A stretch of 64,000 nucleotides of DNA from positions 45,290,785 through 45,354,784 of the forward strand of contig CM028326.1 in NCBI GenBank assembly GCA_016647705.1. Reading direction: 5' to 3'. Below are positions 46,331-59,281 of the stretch, piece after piece. Position numbers and translations under genes: made by a program. The notes under the pieces were generated by a model, which was not told the origin of the DNA, made no database searches, and saw only the letters and a program-made list of their open reading frames with translations. Position 1 is the stretch's first letter. Each line of letters opens with the position of its first letter. The DNA is from Eucommia ulmoides (taxonomy: Eukaryota > Streptophyta > Magnoliopsida > Garryales > Eucommiaceae).

Positions 46331-47399
46331 TATTATAGGACCATACGAAAACATCCTAATATTCCTTTAATAGGGACATCAGGTCTTCTCTCTCTTGGCT
46401 ACTGATCGACTTCCCAATCTTTGTTTTCCTCAGATTTTCCAGATCTCATAGGTTTACTGTCTCAGTCTTGTCTTGACTTGCAATGGGTCGTTCTTCGAAT
46501 CATTCTAAGGCTCTTTAAACTTCTTCGGTGTTCTCAAGAATAGGGTCATCTTCCATTATGATTTCCATTAACTTCTGATTTATTTTCTTATCTAGATTGT
46601 ACTCGTTGGGAAGAAGTGTGTCATTACTATGTGGATTATATGCAAGATTATTTGGGCACCTAAAAAGTAAACATAAAATCTGATTTTAAATATGTTATTT
46701 TCTTTGCATAACTATTACTACAATAAAAAAAGAGAAAATTCAAAAAGTCAAAAGGAACCTAGAGATAATATAATCTCTACTATTTGGTGGATAATCAGAT
46801 AGGAGATGTTACAGCTGCTTCTTGATTACCAAAGTCCTCGTCGTACTAGATTGGACGAGTTTCCCAATTGTTGAGGCTCCTAGTTAGATTTGCTGCTCCG
46901 ACTTCATTCTCTTCTTTGTTGATCTTGCAAACTAACTCTTCTGACCACGGTGTTGGAGGGTTAGGCTTGGTATGGTAAGGGATTATCACGAAGTCGGGTT
47001 TATCTTTCTTCTCTCATGAAGTCGGGTTCGTCTTTCTTATCTTTTTTCTCGATTTGTATTATGCTAATAACGAATGAAAAGCTGACTCGAATATGAGGTA
47101 TCATTCTTGGTTCTCCATTCTTCCGAAGTTGTTTGCTAAACCCTTATTTTGGCTCGGAATACACCCCAATCCGTAGGTGTCTAGCTTCTATCTGATCCTA
47201 AACAGAGATTGCATTCTTGCTTTACTTTTGTCGACTTCTATTTTCGGGTCGAAGTTCATGATATTCATGTGAGTGGATAACATGATGGTGGCAGTAGACA
47301 GTCTAGGTGTTGGTGATAGACTCCGTTCTCGAATATATGAGGCATTAGCAATCTAGAAGGCTTGGAAAAAGATTGTCTGGTTGATATGCTCGGCTACTA
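46331..47399 (-). pseudogene. Element E linker between protease and RT
   Basis: Degenerate coding-like sequence with stops and shifts, for instance KARMQSLFRIR, KLDTYGLGCIPSQNKGLANN. Family members have an acidic linker here. No separate gene is seen. The frames at 46109-46405 and 45936-46328 are out-of-frame readings. Confidence 0.5.
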
Positions 47400-48430
47400 T
47401 TACAGGCTGATCTGGGGTTCAGTAAATGGTATGATCTTCTTCAGTGTAGGTAATGATACTATGCTCGAAGATGAACTTTATCTTCCGATGGAGCGATGAT
47501 GAAACTGCCCCTGATGAGTGTATCCAAGGCCTTCCAATGAATAAATTATTAGCAACTAGTACATCTAAGACCTGTAGGTCCACTTGAAAAGTGACCGAGC
47601 CTATGATGATTAGTAGTGTAATTTCTCCTATAGACTCTCTTTTCTCACCATTGAAAGCCTGAACGGTTATAGTAGTGGTTCAGATTCGGTCCTCATTTAC
47701 CCTTATCTTCTTGAGAGTACTCAGAAGACATATACTAAGTGTGGATCCATTGTCTACTAGAACTCTAAAGATAACGAAATCCTGATACTAAAGAGATATG
47801 TTGAGCGGTTTGATATGCCCAATTTCCTCTGAAGGTATCTCGTTGTTAGTGAAGGTCACGAGATTAGTATTGAGGATATTCTCTACTATGTTGGTGAAGT
47901 GATCATGTGATATAGAGTTGGGTACATAGGCCTCAATAACGACTTTCAAGAGTGCATTACGATGTACTTCTGAGATCATTAGCAATGATAGTATCGAAAT
48001 CAATGCTGGTGCTTTGCTCAGTTGTTCAATAATCTTTGACTCAATGTTCTTTACTGCCTTTAGGAATTCTTGTACCTTTTCCTTAGTGACAATCTTCTTA
48101 GGGATTCCCTTGGGTTATTTTTCTGGTACTTTCAACAAGTCTGGGGGGGCAAATATTCTTCCACTCCGAGTAATACCTCCGATCTCACCTATTTGGTCTT
48201 TTGTCTTTATGGTATTGGTTTTGATTGTTGTAGAGTAATTCCAAGGAACCTCTTTCAAGTGTTTGACTGGTTCTTGCTTGAGTATTTTGAAGGCTAGAAT
48301 TGTTTTTGGTAGGATCATTATCGGGTTTTGAAATGCTTGTAGTTGTACGTTGAAATGAGAAACTTCTGAATTCCATGCATGGTCAAGGTTTAACTTCTTG
48401 AAGCCACAGTCGAGCAGGTTAATCTTGGAA
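47400..48430 (-). pseudogene. Element E gag end and aspartic protease
   Basis: From 48320 the minus-strand frame reads VKHLKEVPWNYSTTIKT and GGITRSGRIFAPPDL. After a stop come KIVTKEKVQEFLKAVKNIES, ALLKVVIEAYVPNSISHDHF and GHIKPLNISL (to 47788). A stop then leads to the protease core FRVLVDNGSTLSICLLSTLK (D-N-G as is usual in Ogre proteases) and, after further stops, FQVDLQVLDVLVANNLFIGR and PWIHSSGAVSSSLHRKIKFI. Layout is typical of Ogre gag-pro. Protease would mature the polyprotein; this copy is broken. Confidence 0.85.
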
Positions 48431-48823
48431 TCATCCTGGATTAGATAGCTTGGTTATCTACCCAAGGTGCTAGCATTCTTCTTGGTTGGGGAATTATTTT
48501 GCCACAAGGTTTCCGAGGCTTGGTTGGATTCATACTCTTGGTCATCTTGACTTAGGTAATTAAGGTCGAATCTCTTCTTAGGTAGGAGCTATAGTATGTT
48601 TCTTAGGAGTTTGTTCTTTGGTGGTTGATATACATTCAAGACTTGTCCAACTACGACTACAATATCGGTGACATTCTTGTTTAGCGTACCAATATCTCCC
48701 CACATTGGGTCTAACTCCATTCGCTCTTGAGTGGTCTCTTCCTTTACCCTTGTTAGTTCAAAATCCTCATCTATCATAGGTCTATTTCCTTTGTTGTCTT
48801 TCTTCTCAAACTCACATCCCCAA
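48431..48823 (-). pseudogene. Element E 5' internal remnant; gag body missing
   Basis: Only about 400 bases separate the 5' LTR end from the protease-proximal segment, so the gag domain proper is deleted. After the LTR end the minus strand reads TTGGGGATGTGAG rather than a full TGGCGACTCCACTGGGGA-type primer site, which suggests the deletion also removed most of it. The open frame at 48589-48831 overlaps the LTR edge and has no recognisable domain. Confidence 0.55.
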
Positions 48824-48937
48824 TGACGCACCCCAAATTTTGATAGCGGAAGAAGTAGAGAATGGGGAAGATGATGAAAACAAGTTTTATCCCTTCCTCT
48901 TTAAGTCGTCCAAATCTGTTCATTTTGAAAAAGGTTT
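48824..48937 (-). repeat. Element E 5' LTR, inner piece
   Basis: TGACGCACCCC onward aligns with the 3' LTR end at 34596-34710. Cut at 48937 by D, with the target copy ggttt at 48933-48937. Confidence 0.8.
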
Positions 48938-51202
48938 TGTTGGCCCAAAGATAGAGGGAGTGAATTGGGTAGTTACCAAATTTAAACAATTAAACCAATT
49001 AAACACAAACAATCAATTTTCCTAAATAGATTATTATCTTTATGCGTAACGGATATGTGTTTAATACTAAGTGCACACCCAAACACAATATAAAGAATAA
49101 ATCAATGCAGCACACAACGACAAATCCTGGTTCAGTAAGCTACTCTTACCTACTTCAATCCCTCGAGCTCCACGGAGATTCACAACCTACTAAACCCCTA
49201 ATTCGTTTACTTGGCAGGGCCAAACCCTTACAACTCACGATTATTTTTCCAAGCTCAGAATTAACCTTTAAAAATTATCCTTTTCCTATGCTCAGGAAGA
49301 ACCTTTACAACTATCATTTTCCCAGACTCAGGAAGAGCCTCATATTTTTACCAGGTTTAAGACTAACCTATTTATAATACTGGAAGAATCAAAACCTAAT
49401 CCTTTTAATAGGCTAAAGATCAAACCTATCACTTCCTCACACTTTGACACTTATTATTTTCTCAGGTTTAGGAAAAACCTGTACAATCACTCAATTCTAT
49501 TGTAGGGAGAATCAAAACCAAATTCTTTTAAAGGGAAACAAATAACCTAACTTTTTTACAAGAGAAAGATCAAACCCTAATTTTTTTCACAGGAAAAAGA
49601 TTGAAGCCTGGCTACCATGACTAAAAATCGTCCCAAACGTGTCTAATCTGCTCAAACTCATAAATATAAAAAATGTAAGTTTCTTCCCACAAGGAGTTTC
49701 TACTATCTCAATATAGATATACTTGATTAATGTCCCGAATAATTATTAAGTGGTAGATACAATGTGAGGCAAACAAAATTAGATTAAATAACAAAGTGGG
49801 TAGCACAATTTTAAGCACGTAATTAGATAATCAAATAAAATCGTTTAAAATAGATTTCCAGGCTTTTAAGTATAAAATGATTTTCTAAACAATTCTATAC
49901 CAAGCAATCAATAAAAACATAACTTCAAAGTAAATAATAAAGTTTTGGATAGATCTCACCAGGAAAACACCGAAAACAATGATAATATCATAATTAAAAC
50001 TTCAATCAGTGACACCAAACAACAAGCGCTTTAGTTTAAGAACTTATATAAAATCTCTCATAGAAATCTCAGCAAAAATATCACTTTGATAGTAGCTTAG
50101 ACTGATGTTCTTGAAGTATTAACTCATTCCTGCAAGTCTCTTTAAATAGACCTAGAACGAGACCTCCAATAACTAGTTTTCAAATATTATATCAATAAAT
50201 GACATACTTAGACCCCATATAATATTACCTTTCATTTCAGGTGTAATCCACATTAAAATATCTTTTAATTCTCTTAAATAAGTCCATAAAACAATTTTCA
50301 ATTTAAAACCATAAAGATATGAAGTATTAATCTATTTAAACTAAGAGAATCTTAAAGTATATAGACTAAATCAATAGGGATAATGGAATAGGTAGACCAT
50401 ATTTTAATTAAGTTCAAATCCCATAAATATCTCCCTTGGAATCCTAAAAAACAGATGGTTTTTGACCAAGAGACCAAGTCACATGAAACCTCAACCAAAA
50501 TAGTCAGCTGACCGAGCCCCAGTGGTTGGTTAACGGACCAGTCCAGAGCCAAAACACAGCCTGAACTTACAGGCCAATCGATTGATCGACTGCCTCCAAT
50601 CGATTGACCGATTACTTCTAATCGATTGGCTGATTGGTTCAGGTTGTTCACTTGTTTTGCCAATTCAACTATTGTTTCAAATGGTTAACCAATCTCTTTA
50701 ATTCGGTTGACTGACTGGATTAGTAGCACCTCATTTTTTCTCCAAAACTCACTGTTTGATTTGGTTAACCGATTGGTTTTCTATGTTGACCGATTTGACT
50801 AGATTACTTCACAATTTATACTTTAAAATATGTTTTCTATTTAGGTCAATTATCAATTTCATTTCACATAAGGAGCACATACAAAATCTTGAATTAAGAT
50901 CTTAAACTCTATATATAATATCAAGAAAAACATAAAAATAACTCATTTAAAGTGTTGTGTGTGATCCTAATTCGGGTTGCATTAAGAGTATATGAGTAGA
51001 GAGTTGTTTTCACCTAATTTTCTTTAAGGTCTTCAAAATTCTTCATATTTTCATTGCGTCCATCTCGCACCCTTTATGTTTTGTTCATGAGGTCTTCTTC
51101 TTAATCAACTGGATAGAACTCTTTTATGAAACACTCAACAAAATCATTAGTTGCACCAAAAATATTAATACTTAATCGTTCATCAAAACCTAGGGTTCAA
51201 TA
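48938..51202 (-). repeat. Element D 3' LTR
   Basis: Aligns with 54275-56608 over its full length, including the palindrome region (50500-50800 against 55840-56210). A promoter-like TCTTTAAATAGACCT block sits at 50137-50155 on the plus strand. The + strand ORF at 49042-49377 is a chance frame in the LTR. Confidence 0.88.
50500..50800 (-). repeat. GGTTGACCGATT-type palindromes in D 3' LTR
   Basis: Repeated ATCGATTGACCGATTAC-like words with variable spacers. The D 5' LTR has the same series at 55840-56210 (AATCGGTTGACCAATTG, CGGTTGACCGATT). Position corresponds to the GTCGACC arrays of C1 and C2. Confidence 0.65.
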
Positions 51203-52457
51203 ATCTCTTCCTTTTAGATGATGACAATTAACTTTGATATTTTCTTCAATAAAGAATGTAACCACGCTCCCCCTAAATTTGAGGATAGGTATTTAAACTC
51301 ATTTAAGTATAATTATGAATACCGAATCAAACAATGAAAAATATATGCAATATAAGCTCAATTTAATCAATAATGATATTCAACATTAATCCCAATAATT
51401 AGCATCTCTCTTCAATCAATGCAATGCTTAGGCGAACGAATTCCTAAACATAAACTACTCATTAAACATCAACGTCTCCCCATTTTTCATCTCAAAAAGT
51501 GGGGATGGAGACCCAAAAACATCACTCTAGGTATACCTCATTATGCCTCCATACCTAAATCTTGAATAATTTTCATGAATTGATCTTTTGCTATAGGTTT
51601 AGTGAAAGTACTAACAAGCTAATTGGAGGTATCAAAATATTCAATATCCCCTTTTTCAATTTAAGCATAACATATTATTGCCCCACTTAAAAAATTTCTC
51701 CCCCTATGTAATTATAAACAAGCTAATTCATGCTTAGAAGAACAAACTTGATGCAATTTTAAGAGATCATCAAAACATTTCAACAATGTAGCATGAAATT
51801 ATATAATTTTAATTAAGTCAACATGTTTTACTCATGATACCAATTAATAACTTCCCTTTAGATAGAATAAAAAAATATGTCATCTTTAACGCACTAGGAC
51901 AAGAAGTATATGTTAATGATAATTTATGAAACTGTCTACATAAATCTAATGCATGCTTTAAACATAGATAAGTGCATATTTATCTCATACAATTTTAACT
52001 CCCTTTTAGAATAATAATCATTTACAAAACGAGAGATATTAGTTGTATACTAGACACTTAATATCTATAAGGATATCCACGTGCAATAGTATCAATATAT
52101 TGAAATGTCATATATATTCAGAGATCATGCAGAGGGTATTAAAACAAATAGACATGATTTCATAAACCAATATCTTCCAAGCAAGCTTTATCACAGTAAT
52201 GATCAATACTCAGAATTCAAATCATACGAATGCATTAATTAGATAATTTGTTTATTATTTAAATAACTGCAATATTTCAAATAGATCAAGATATCATGCA
52301 TTTCAACAAATTAACTTAATTTAATGATGAACAAGTCATGGATTGATATAACACGTTTCACATATTTTTAAACACGACTTTTAGTGGATCTCATATAGCA
52401 TAACATAAGAATATCACATACAAATATGTAAACTTATCTGATTATCATGTAATAGTT
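51203..52457 (-). pseudogene. Element D 3' internal region with RNase H tail
   Basis: The minus strand keeps the end of a copia RNase H at about 51700-51540 (LVSTFTKPIAKDQFMKIIQD, then LGMEA and a stop). The usual family motif here is DIFTKPL. The rest is degenerate. CACGCTCCCCCTAAATTTGA at 51272-51291 is the complement of a purine-rich AGGGGGAG tract. Most of RT and integrase are gone. Confidence 0.6.
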
Positions 52458-52980
52458 TTAAGACATCAAAAGAATATGTAAAACAATACAGGTCTTAGAA
52501 ATTCTTACCAGCTTATTTAAATTTATTTTCTTGCTCATGGCATAATCTCCAAAAATCATATGACTTTCGTCTTTAGGTGTCAAAGACGTAAATTTTACTT
52601 TATCCTCTGTCATGTGCTGAGAACAACCACTATTTAGGAACAATTTATCATTACTTGTAGATACTTATTAGATTAACCTACAAGGAGCACCTCAAAATGT
52701 TCCTAGGTGGTATCTAATCTAAGTGGGTCCGATCTTGTTAGCCGGGATAATTTTAGTTCCTTTAGGAACCCAAACTTATCTTCATTTAGATACTTTAGAA
52801 AAACATTTACTAATAGTATGCCCAACAGCGTTACATTTAAAATATCTATCAAGATTTCTGGTTTCAAAAACGAATTTATAAAATCTCTTTTGTTTAAAGT
52901 TTTTTGAAACCCAATACTAGCTTTATTAAAGATACCTCGTGAACTTGCCAAAAACATTTTTAAATAAGAACTATCGAATG
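52458..52980 (-). pseudogene. Element D second zinc-knuckle and protease, broken
   Basis: A frame with stops reads KCNAVGHTISKC (zinc-knuckle-like) and VPKGTKIIPANKIGP. Then, at about 52643-52458, it gives KLFLNSGCSQHMTEDKVKFT and SHMIFGDYAMSKKI. The Sirevirus/copia protease motif is normally LDSGCSRHMTG; here the catalytic Asp reads Asn. The short frames at 52703-52957 are out of phase with this homology. Confidence 0.8.
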
Positions 52981-53269
52981 TAAATCCGATATCTTGGATT
53001 TTAATTCAATGTTTTTGGATTTGAATTTCATAACTTGCTTATTAAGTATGTTAATTGTACTTTGTTTGGGAATTAATTTGAGAACACTAGTTTTTATAAT
53101 CATGCGTTAGTTCTTGATAAACATCAAATAAATTATCGTAATCTAAACAACAAGAACTACAACATTTCATTACCTCAACTCTAGTGGCCATCAAAGAAAG
53201 CATAGATTAATTGTCACTACTTGATTTTTCTGAGCTACTCGACTCCTAGTCATCCTAGGTGGTTTTCGT

Positions 53270-54224
53270 TGACTTCTTCTTACTCTTCTTCACCTTGTTC
53301 TTTTCCTTTCTCTTTTTCCTTCTTTGGCTTAGGACATTCGGATTGAAAATGACCAGTTTTATGACAATTGAAACTCTCAACATTATTTATGTCAAAGTTT
53401 TTCTTTCCTTGGAATGTTCGTCGAATTATCTTTTTGAATTTTTTTCGTAAGAGGAGCCACATCCTTTTATTGCTCGCTGTCAAGATTGATGTCATCACTA
53501 TCGTCTTCATTCAAGGTCTTTTGAACCTTTAATGCCAAGGACTTCCTTTTTCTATTCTCTGTTTCATCCTTATATCCTTGAATAGTCATCTCATGGGTCA
53601 TTACATTGCCAATAAGTTCATTAATAGTGCAGATTGTGAGATCTTTAGCTTCCTTTATCGCAATTACTTTTTGCTCCCAGACTTTAGTCAATGATCTCAG
53701 AATTTTTCGTACTTTGTTCTCCATAGTATAAGGTTTTCTAAGTTGAGTGAGGTTGCTGCAAATATTATTGAATCTCATGTATATTTCTGGAATTGATTCT
53801 GCTTTACCCATTCTGAATAGTTCAAATAGACGAACTAAGGCATTGATCTTGGATTGTTTCACATGATTTGTCCCTTCGTGGGTGATTTACAATGTGTCCC
53901 AATTTCTTTACCTGATCCACAACTTGAAACCTAGGTATATTCATGAGCATTTAAAGAATAAAATAAAATATCAATAGGTTGATAGTTAATAGAAAGTTTT
54001 TGTTTATCGGAAGTTGTAGACTGCTTTTTCTTCTTAATTACTTTATTATCCTTAGGAATGAATGGGTCGTCCTCTATAGCTAGCCACATATCATAATTGG
54101 TGGCTTGAATAAAAGCAATTCATTATGTCCTTCTAGAATGAATTATTATCACCTGCAAATAGAGGTGGACGGTATATAGACTTCCCCTTACCTAGAGTGC
54201 CTATGGGGTGCTCCGTGTGATGTT
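53270..54224 (-). pseudogene. gag: Element D gag (copia type), broken
   Basis: The N-terminal part (about 54224-54130) reads KGKSIYRPPLFAGDNNSF and then stops; family members have RPPLFDGTNY. The clean middle part is 53862-53467 (RLFELFRMGKAESIPEIYMR, FNNICSNLTQL, VWEQKVIAIKEAKDL), the gag-polypeptide domain of copia elements. An acidic linker (LNEDDSDDINLDSE) and a zinc-knuckle SFNCHKTGHFQSECPKPKK follow at 53400-53320, with the first Cys replaced by Ser. Gag would form particles and bind RNA. Confidence 0.85.
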
Positions 54225-54260
54225 TCTTAATTAGGATTTTAACCTAAAGTAGGTAAACTA

Positions 54261-54272
54261 GCTCTGATACCA
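54261..54272 (-). other. Element D primer binding site (tRNA-iMet)
   Basis: Minus strand TGGTATCAGAGC, two bases after the LTR end GGGCCAACA. This is the standard initiator-Met primer site of plant copia elements. Confidence 0.92.
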
Positions 54273-54274
54273 AT

Positions 54275-56608
54275 TGTTGGCCCAAAGAGATACCTAAGAG
54301 GGGGGTAAATTGGGTAGTTACTAAATTTAAATAATTAAATCAATTAAACACAAATAATCAATTTTTCTAACTAGATTATTATCATTAGATGCAACGGATA
54401 TGTGTTTAATACTAAGTACACACCCAAACACAATATAAAGAAGAAATCAATGCAACACACAATGATATATCCTAGTTCGGTAAGCTACTCTTACCTACTC
54501 CAGTCCCTCGAGCTCCACGGAGATTCGTAATCCACTAAACCCCTGATTCCTTTACCACGTAGGAGCCAAACCCTTCCAACTCATTATTCTTTTCCTAAAC
54601 TCAGAATCAACCTTTACAAATTATCCTTTTCCCAGGCTCATGAAGAACCTTTACAACTATTCTTTTTTGAAGCTCAGGAGGAACCTTATCTTTTTACCCA
54701 CACAAGACTAACCAAATTCTATTACATGAATAATAAAAATCTAATCCTTTTAATAGGATAAAGATCAAATCTATCACTTCCTCACACTTTTACACTTATC
54801 ATTTTCTCAGATTTAGGAAGAACATTTACAATCACTCAAATCTATTATATACAGAATCAAAATCTAATTATTTTCAAGGGAAAAAAATAACCTAGCCTTT
54901 TAGCAGGACAAAGATCAAATCCTATTTTTTTTTTTACAGGAAAAAGATCAAAACCTGGCTACCCTGACTAAATACAGTCCCAAATGTGTCTAATCCGCTC
55001 AAACTCACAAATACAAAAAATATAAGTTTCTTCCTACAAGGAGCTTCTACCACCTCAATACATATATAATCAATCTATGTATTGAATAATTACTATGTGA
55101 TAGATATAACGTGAGGTAAACAAAATCTGATTAAATAATAAAGTGGGTAACACAATTTTAAGCTTGTACTCTGATAATCAAATAAAATTGTTCAAAACAA
55201 ATTTTCAGGCTTTTAAATATAAAATGATTTTCTAAACAATTATATACCAAGTAATCAATAAAAACATAACTTCAAATTAAATAATAAAGCTTGGATAGAT
55301 CTCACCGGGAAAACACTAAATACAATGATAATATCGCAATTAAAACTCAAATCGGTGATGTCAAACAACAAGCGCTTTAGATCAAGAACTTATATAAAAT
55401 CTCTCATAGAAATATCAACAAAAATCCCACTTTGATAATAGCTCAAACTGATGTTCTTGATGTATTAACTAATTCCTGAAGGTCTCTTTAAATAGACCAA
55501 GAACTAGACCTCCAACGGCTAGTTTTCAAATATTATTTCAATAAATGACACACTTAGACCCCATATAACATTACCTTTCATTTCAAGTGTATTTCACATT
55601 AAAATATCTTTCAATTTTCTCAAATAAGTCCATAAAACAATTCTCAATTTAAAACTATAAAGATATGAAGTATTAATCTATTTAAACTAAGAGAATCTTA
55701 AAGTATATGGATCAAATCATTAAGGATAATTGAATAGGTAGACCATATTTTAATTAAGTTCAAATCCCCCAAATATCTCCCTTGGAATCCTAAAAAATAG
55801 ATAGTTTTTGACCAAGAGACTAAGTCACGCGAAACCTTAACCGACACATTCAGTTGACCGAGCCCCACTGGTTGGTTGACCGACCAGTCCAGAGTTGAAA
55901 CATCGCCTAAACTTATAGGCCAGTCGGTTGACCGACTGTCTCCAATCGGTTGACCAATTGATTCAAGTTTCTCCATTTTCTCTTAAAAAAATCCACTAAC
56001 TCAAACGATTGACTGATTGCCTCTAATCGGTTGATTGATTAGTTCAGGTTGTTTACTTGCTTTGCCAATTCAACCACTGTTTCAAATGGTTGACTGATTT
56101 CTTTAATTCGATTAACTGACTGGATCAGTAGCATCTCATTTCTGTTCCAAAACTTACTATTTGATTCGGTTGACCGATTATGTTTATCGGTTGACCGATT
56201 TGACCAAATTACTTTATCATTTATACTTTTAAACATGTTTTCTAATTTGGTCAATTATCAATTTAATTTCACATAAGGAGCACATGCAAAAATTTGTATT
56301 AAGATCTTAAACTCTATCATTTCATATTAAGACACAAATAAAAATAAATCATTTAAAGTGTCGTGTGCGATCTTAATTTGGGTTGTATTAAGAGTATATA
56401 AGTAGATAGTTGTTTTCACCTAATTTTCTTCAAGGTCTTCAAAAATCTTTATATCTTCATTGCGTTCATCTTGCACTCTTTATGTTTTCTTCATGAGGTC
56501 TTCTCATTAATCAATTGTATAGAACTCTTTTCTGAAATACTCAACAAAATCATTACTTACACCAAAAATATTAATTCTTAATTATTCATAAAAACCTAGG
56601 GTTCAACA
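54275..56608 (-). repeat. Element D 5' LTR
   Basis: 2334 bp, minus strand TGTTGAACCC to GGGCCAACA. Close to the 3' LTR throughout. A promoter-like TCTTTAAATAGACC block is at about 55486-55500. Small frames (55698-55976, 56039-56254) come from the palindrome-rich region. Confidence 0.9.
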
Positions 56609-56613
56609 GGTTT

Positions 56614-57744
56614 TTTAATGTCTTTTCTAGGCGTCGGTTTTGAAAAACTTATTGGGTCGAGATTTTATATTAAAAATGGAGTCGCCACCTAACATAGGGT
56701 TAAATGGTGTGCAAGGTCACTAGGATTTTAGAAATTTGTTTTTCCTTTGAAATGACCCGTGTTTTGACATCCAAAGGTCTGTGTACCAGAGATATTCTTT
56801 AAGTTTGTGAGTCAGTTATGCTTGGGGAAGGTTTTACGCACCCCAAGATACCTGTCTGTAAATGGTACCTTGGCCTAAATAGATATTCACTGTTAAACAT
56901 ATGTAAGCAGTTTTCTTTGATTACTTAAACAAGAATAATTTCTCTTCTTAAAACTTTTCTCTTTCTATGTATTTTTTACATGATATAATGATAAGCAGGT
57001 AAATACTATAGCTACACTAGTCAGCGACACCCAATAATAGTTTATAAGAGACAGGAATATAAATATGCAAGCTATACTAAATAAAATGCAAACTAAGACC
57101 AAATTATTTGGATATGTGACCGAACCCGCACGTGGGTTGCCTATGTATCTCTGATTAATGAGAATCAGGTCTTTATGTAGTTCATTTATGTTAGGTTAAA
57201 GGATATGATTTATGTTATTAAAGGTGTGACCCAACCCTTTTGGGTTGCTTACGTACTTTGGGTAGTTACCAAAGTTCAGGTCAAACATAGTTCATTCTTG
57301 TTAAGTTGAAAGATGGGTCAGTTTTAGTTGATTTCAGTTTATTATTAGTTGGTTTTAGTTGTGAACAACCTGAATCACAACCTTAGTTAGTTATTATTAA
57401 CAGTTTTTAGAGTTGTGAACAACTTGAATCACAACCTTAATTATGCTTATCATTAATCATTTTAAAGTTGTGTACAACCTAAATCACAACATGATGCACG
57501 CATAACACTCTTTGATTTTTTCAAGAACTCCTTAAATAAACTCTTTCGTTTTGGTTAGTTAGTGTTAGTGTGTGAGTTGTTAGTTAAAAAATAAAATAAA
57601 ATAAAAGAAATACCATATATTTATTCCAGTTCTACTCATAACTAAGGAAAACGGGAAAGTTTGTGAAGAAGAATCACACATATCCCTGAAGGAATAGAGG
57701 CCCTCCCTTTATCCTGAGTTCTTAGCCACAAGGGTTTGTTGTTG

Positions 57745-57842
<98 letters not shown>

Positions 57843-59281
57843 CAGTCCACAAGCCAACTGGGCTGTGATATTGATTTTTAGTATAAAGCAAATCCGGTTA
57901 TTAGTAGTTATATAGTTAATATTAACAGTTAGTAAAGAGTCAGTGTAAAGTTCTTGAGAGAATCATAGAGAGTATGTACAACTCATGGTGTGATTGAAGT
58001 TTTGTTTGAATCCTCACATGTTCTTAAAATGTTCTTGGGTGATTTGGGTCCTCACATGTTCTTAACATGTTCTCGGACATCCTTGACATGCTTGAAATGA
58101 TTTTGTATGATTTGAACATGGTTTGGTTATTATAGCGATAATTAAGTGTTTGTTTGGTTGTTTAAAAAAAATTAAGTATTTGTTTGGTTGTTTATGAGTT
58201 TTATGTGTTACGTACATGAAATTTAAGTGTGTGGATTACATGATTATGCTATATACAAGTTACATACACAAGATTAAACAAAGATCATAGGTTTTTTTTT
58301 TTTTTTTTTTAAGAAATATACCTACTTAGGGGATGTAGTATCCCCTAAGTGATTACCTTATTTTTCTCCTTAATATTGTTGGTTTGAAGTTTATTGGTGA
58401 TCGTTGATATCTAGAGTTCTTGTTCCAAGAACTTCAAGAACACCCTACTTAGGGGATGTTGTTGTCCTTAAGTAGCTATCTCATTTTCTTTCTTGATTTT
58501 CTTGGCTCGGTGTTGATTAGTGACCATCGATCTTTCGAGTTCTTACTCCAAGAACTTCAAGAACACCTTCCAGGCTCAGATTTTAGTAGAATAACGGTGT
58601 GTTATTTGAGAAATGTGCTTTAAAAGCCTAGCACCCGAAAGAGTTGCTCGAGTTTAGAGAGAGAAAGCTAGGCATTCAGGGCTTGAGAAATGAAGACCTC
58701 AGCACCTATATTTATAGCCTAGGATCCTACTCATTCATCTATGCAGGCTATCCCAGCCTCTTCTTTGAGGTGTGTTTGGCAAAGGGGACTTGCTATCTTG
58801 CATTGATCTTTCTTTGTGTTGAACAAATTTAAGGTGGAATAGAAGATTCTCAAAGATTTGGTAATGATTGGAAATTATTACCAATCATTACTTTCCCACC
58901 AATCATATTCCATGCACACGGGTGCATTAATGGCTTGATGTGACACATCCTCTTCGATTTAGGGGCTAAGTACCGGTTAGTTTTACTATTTCAGTTACTT
59001 GCCATTAATGCTTTCCAAATGCATTGAACCTAGCCTTGATGTGTCACCAATGCATTTAATTCTCTTTGATGTGTTATTTCTTGGTGAGCACTCCTACGGT
59101 TGGTTTTGGATGGAATTGGGTTAACTTACCTTGTAACTAACGGTTGGTTATCGAGTTCCTAGTTAACTTTAAGATATTTTGGTGAAAATATCTACTTCCT
59201 TTGAACCTAGCCATTTCATGTCATCCCAAACATTTATTGCTTGATGGGATATGCATTTAATGCATTAGCTAGGTGGCACAC
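56614..59281 (-). repeat. Element E 5' LTR, outer piece
   Basis: Continues the LTR after D and aligns with 34720-37080. A minus-strand TATA box (GGCTATAAATATAGG) lies at about 58704-58719, upstream of a GAGAGAGAAAGC-like leader region that reads downward. It stops at 59281 where F begins, leaving about 650 bases of the LTR outside. The frame at 58644-58832 is not supported. Confidence 0.8.
57744..57841. repeat. long microsatellite (AT)n(GT)n
   Basis: About 50 bases of AT repeats then about 45 of GT repeats, within the E 5' LTR. The His/Thr and Ile/Tyr frames at 57642-57891 derive from it. Confidence 0.95.

Larger units (their letters stand above)
48938..56608 (-). mobile_element. Element D: Sirevirus-like Ty1/copia retrotransposon, pol mostly deleted
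   Basis: Two LTRs of about 2.3 kb (minus strand start TGTTGAACCC, end GGGCCAACA) flank a 3-kb internal region. Perfect 5-bp copies ggttt lie at 48933-48937 and 56609-56613. The tRNA-iMet primer site and the TGTCATCATCTAAAAGGAAG stretch before the 3' LTR are Sirevirus/SIRE-like. Gag, a damaged protease and the last part of RNase H remain; integrase and RT are missing. C1 and C2 are solo LTRs of related members. Confidence 0.88.
34596..59281 (-). mobile_element. Element E: Ogre-like Ty3/gypsy element, deleted and invaded
   Basis: The minus-strand LTR starts TGTAGACACC (37733 for the 3' copy) and ends ...GGTGTATCA or ...GGTGCGTCA (34596 and 48824). Between the LTRs, on the minus strand, come gag-end and protease, RT, RNase H, integrase and a long 3' region with a tandem array. 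G interrupts pol and D interrupts the 5' LTR. The outer part of the 5' LTR is cut by F at 59282. The left flank of E is gtgtt (34591-34595); the matching copy would lie outside the window. Confidence 0.8.

Noticed and set aside
46109-46405. 98-codon + strand ORF rich in Phe/Asp
   Set aside because: Antisense shadow of the E RT homology, which reads clearly on the minus strand.
48014-48297. Overlapping + strand ORFs of 74-75 codons
   Set aside because: Shadows of the E gag-protease frame on the minus strand.
53259-53450. 63-codon + strand Phe-rich ORF
   Set aside because: Antisense to the D gag zinc-knuckle and acidic linker.
57642-57891. Minus-strand His-Thr/Tyr-Ile frames
   Set aside because: Translation of the (AT)n(GT)n tract.
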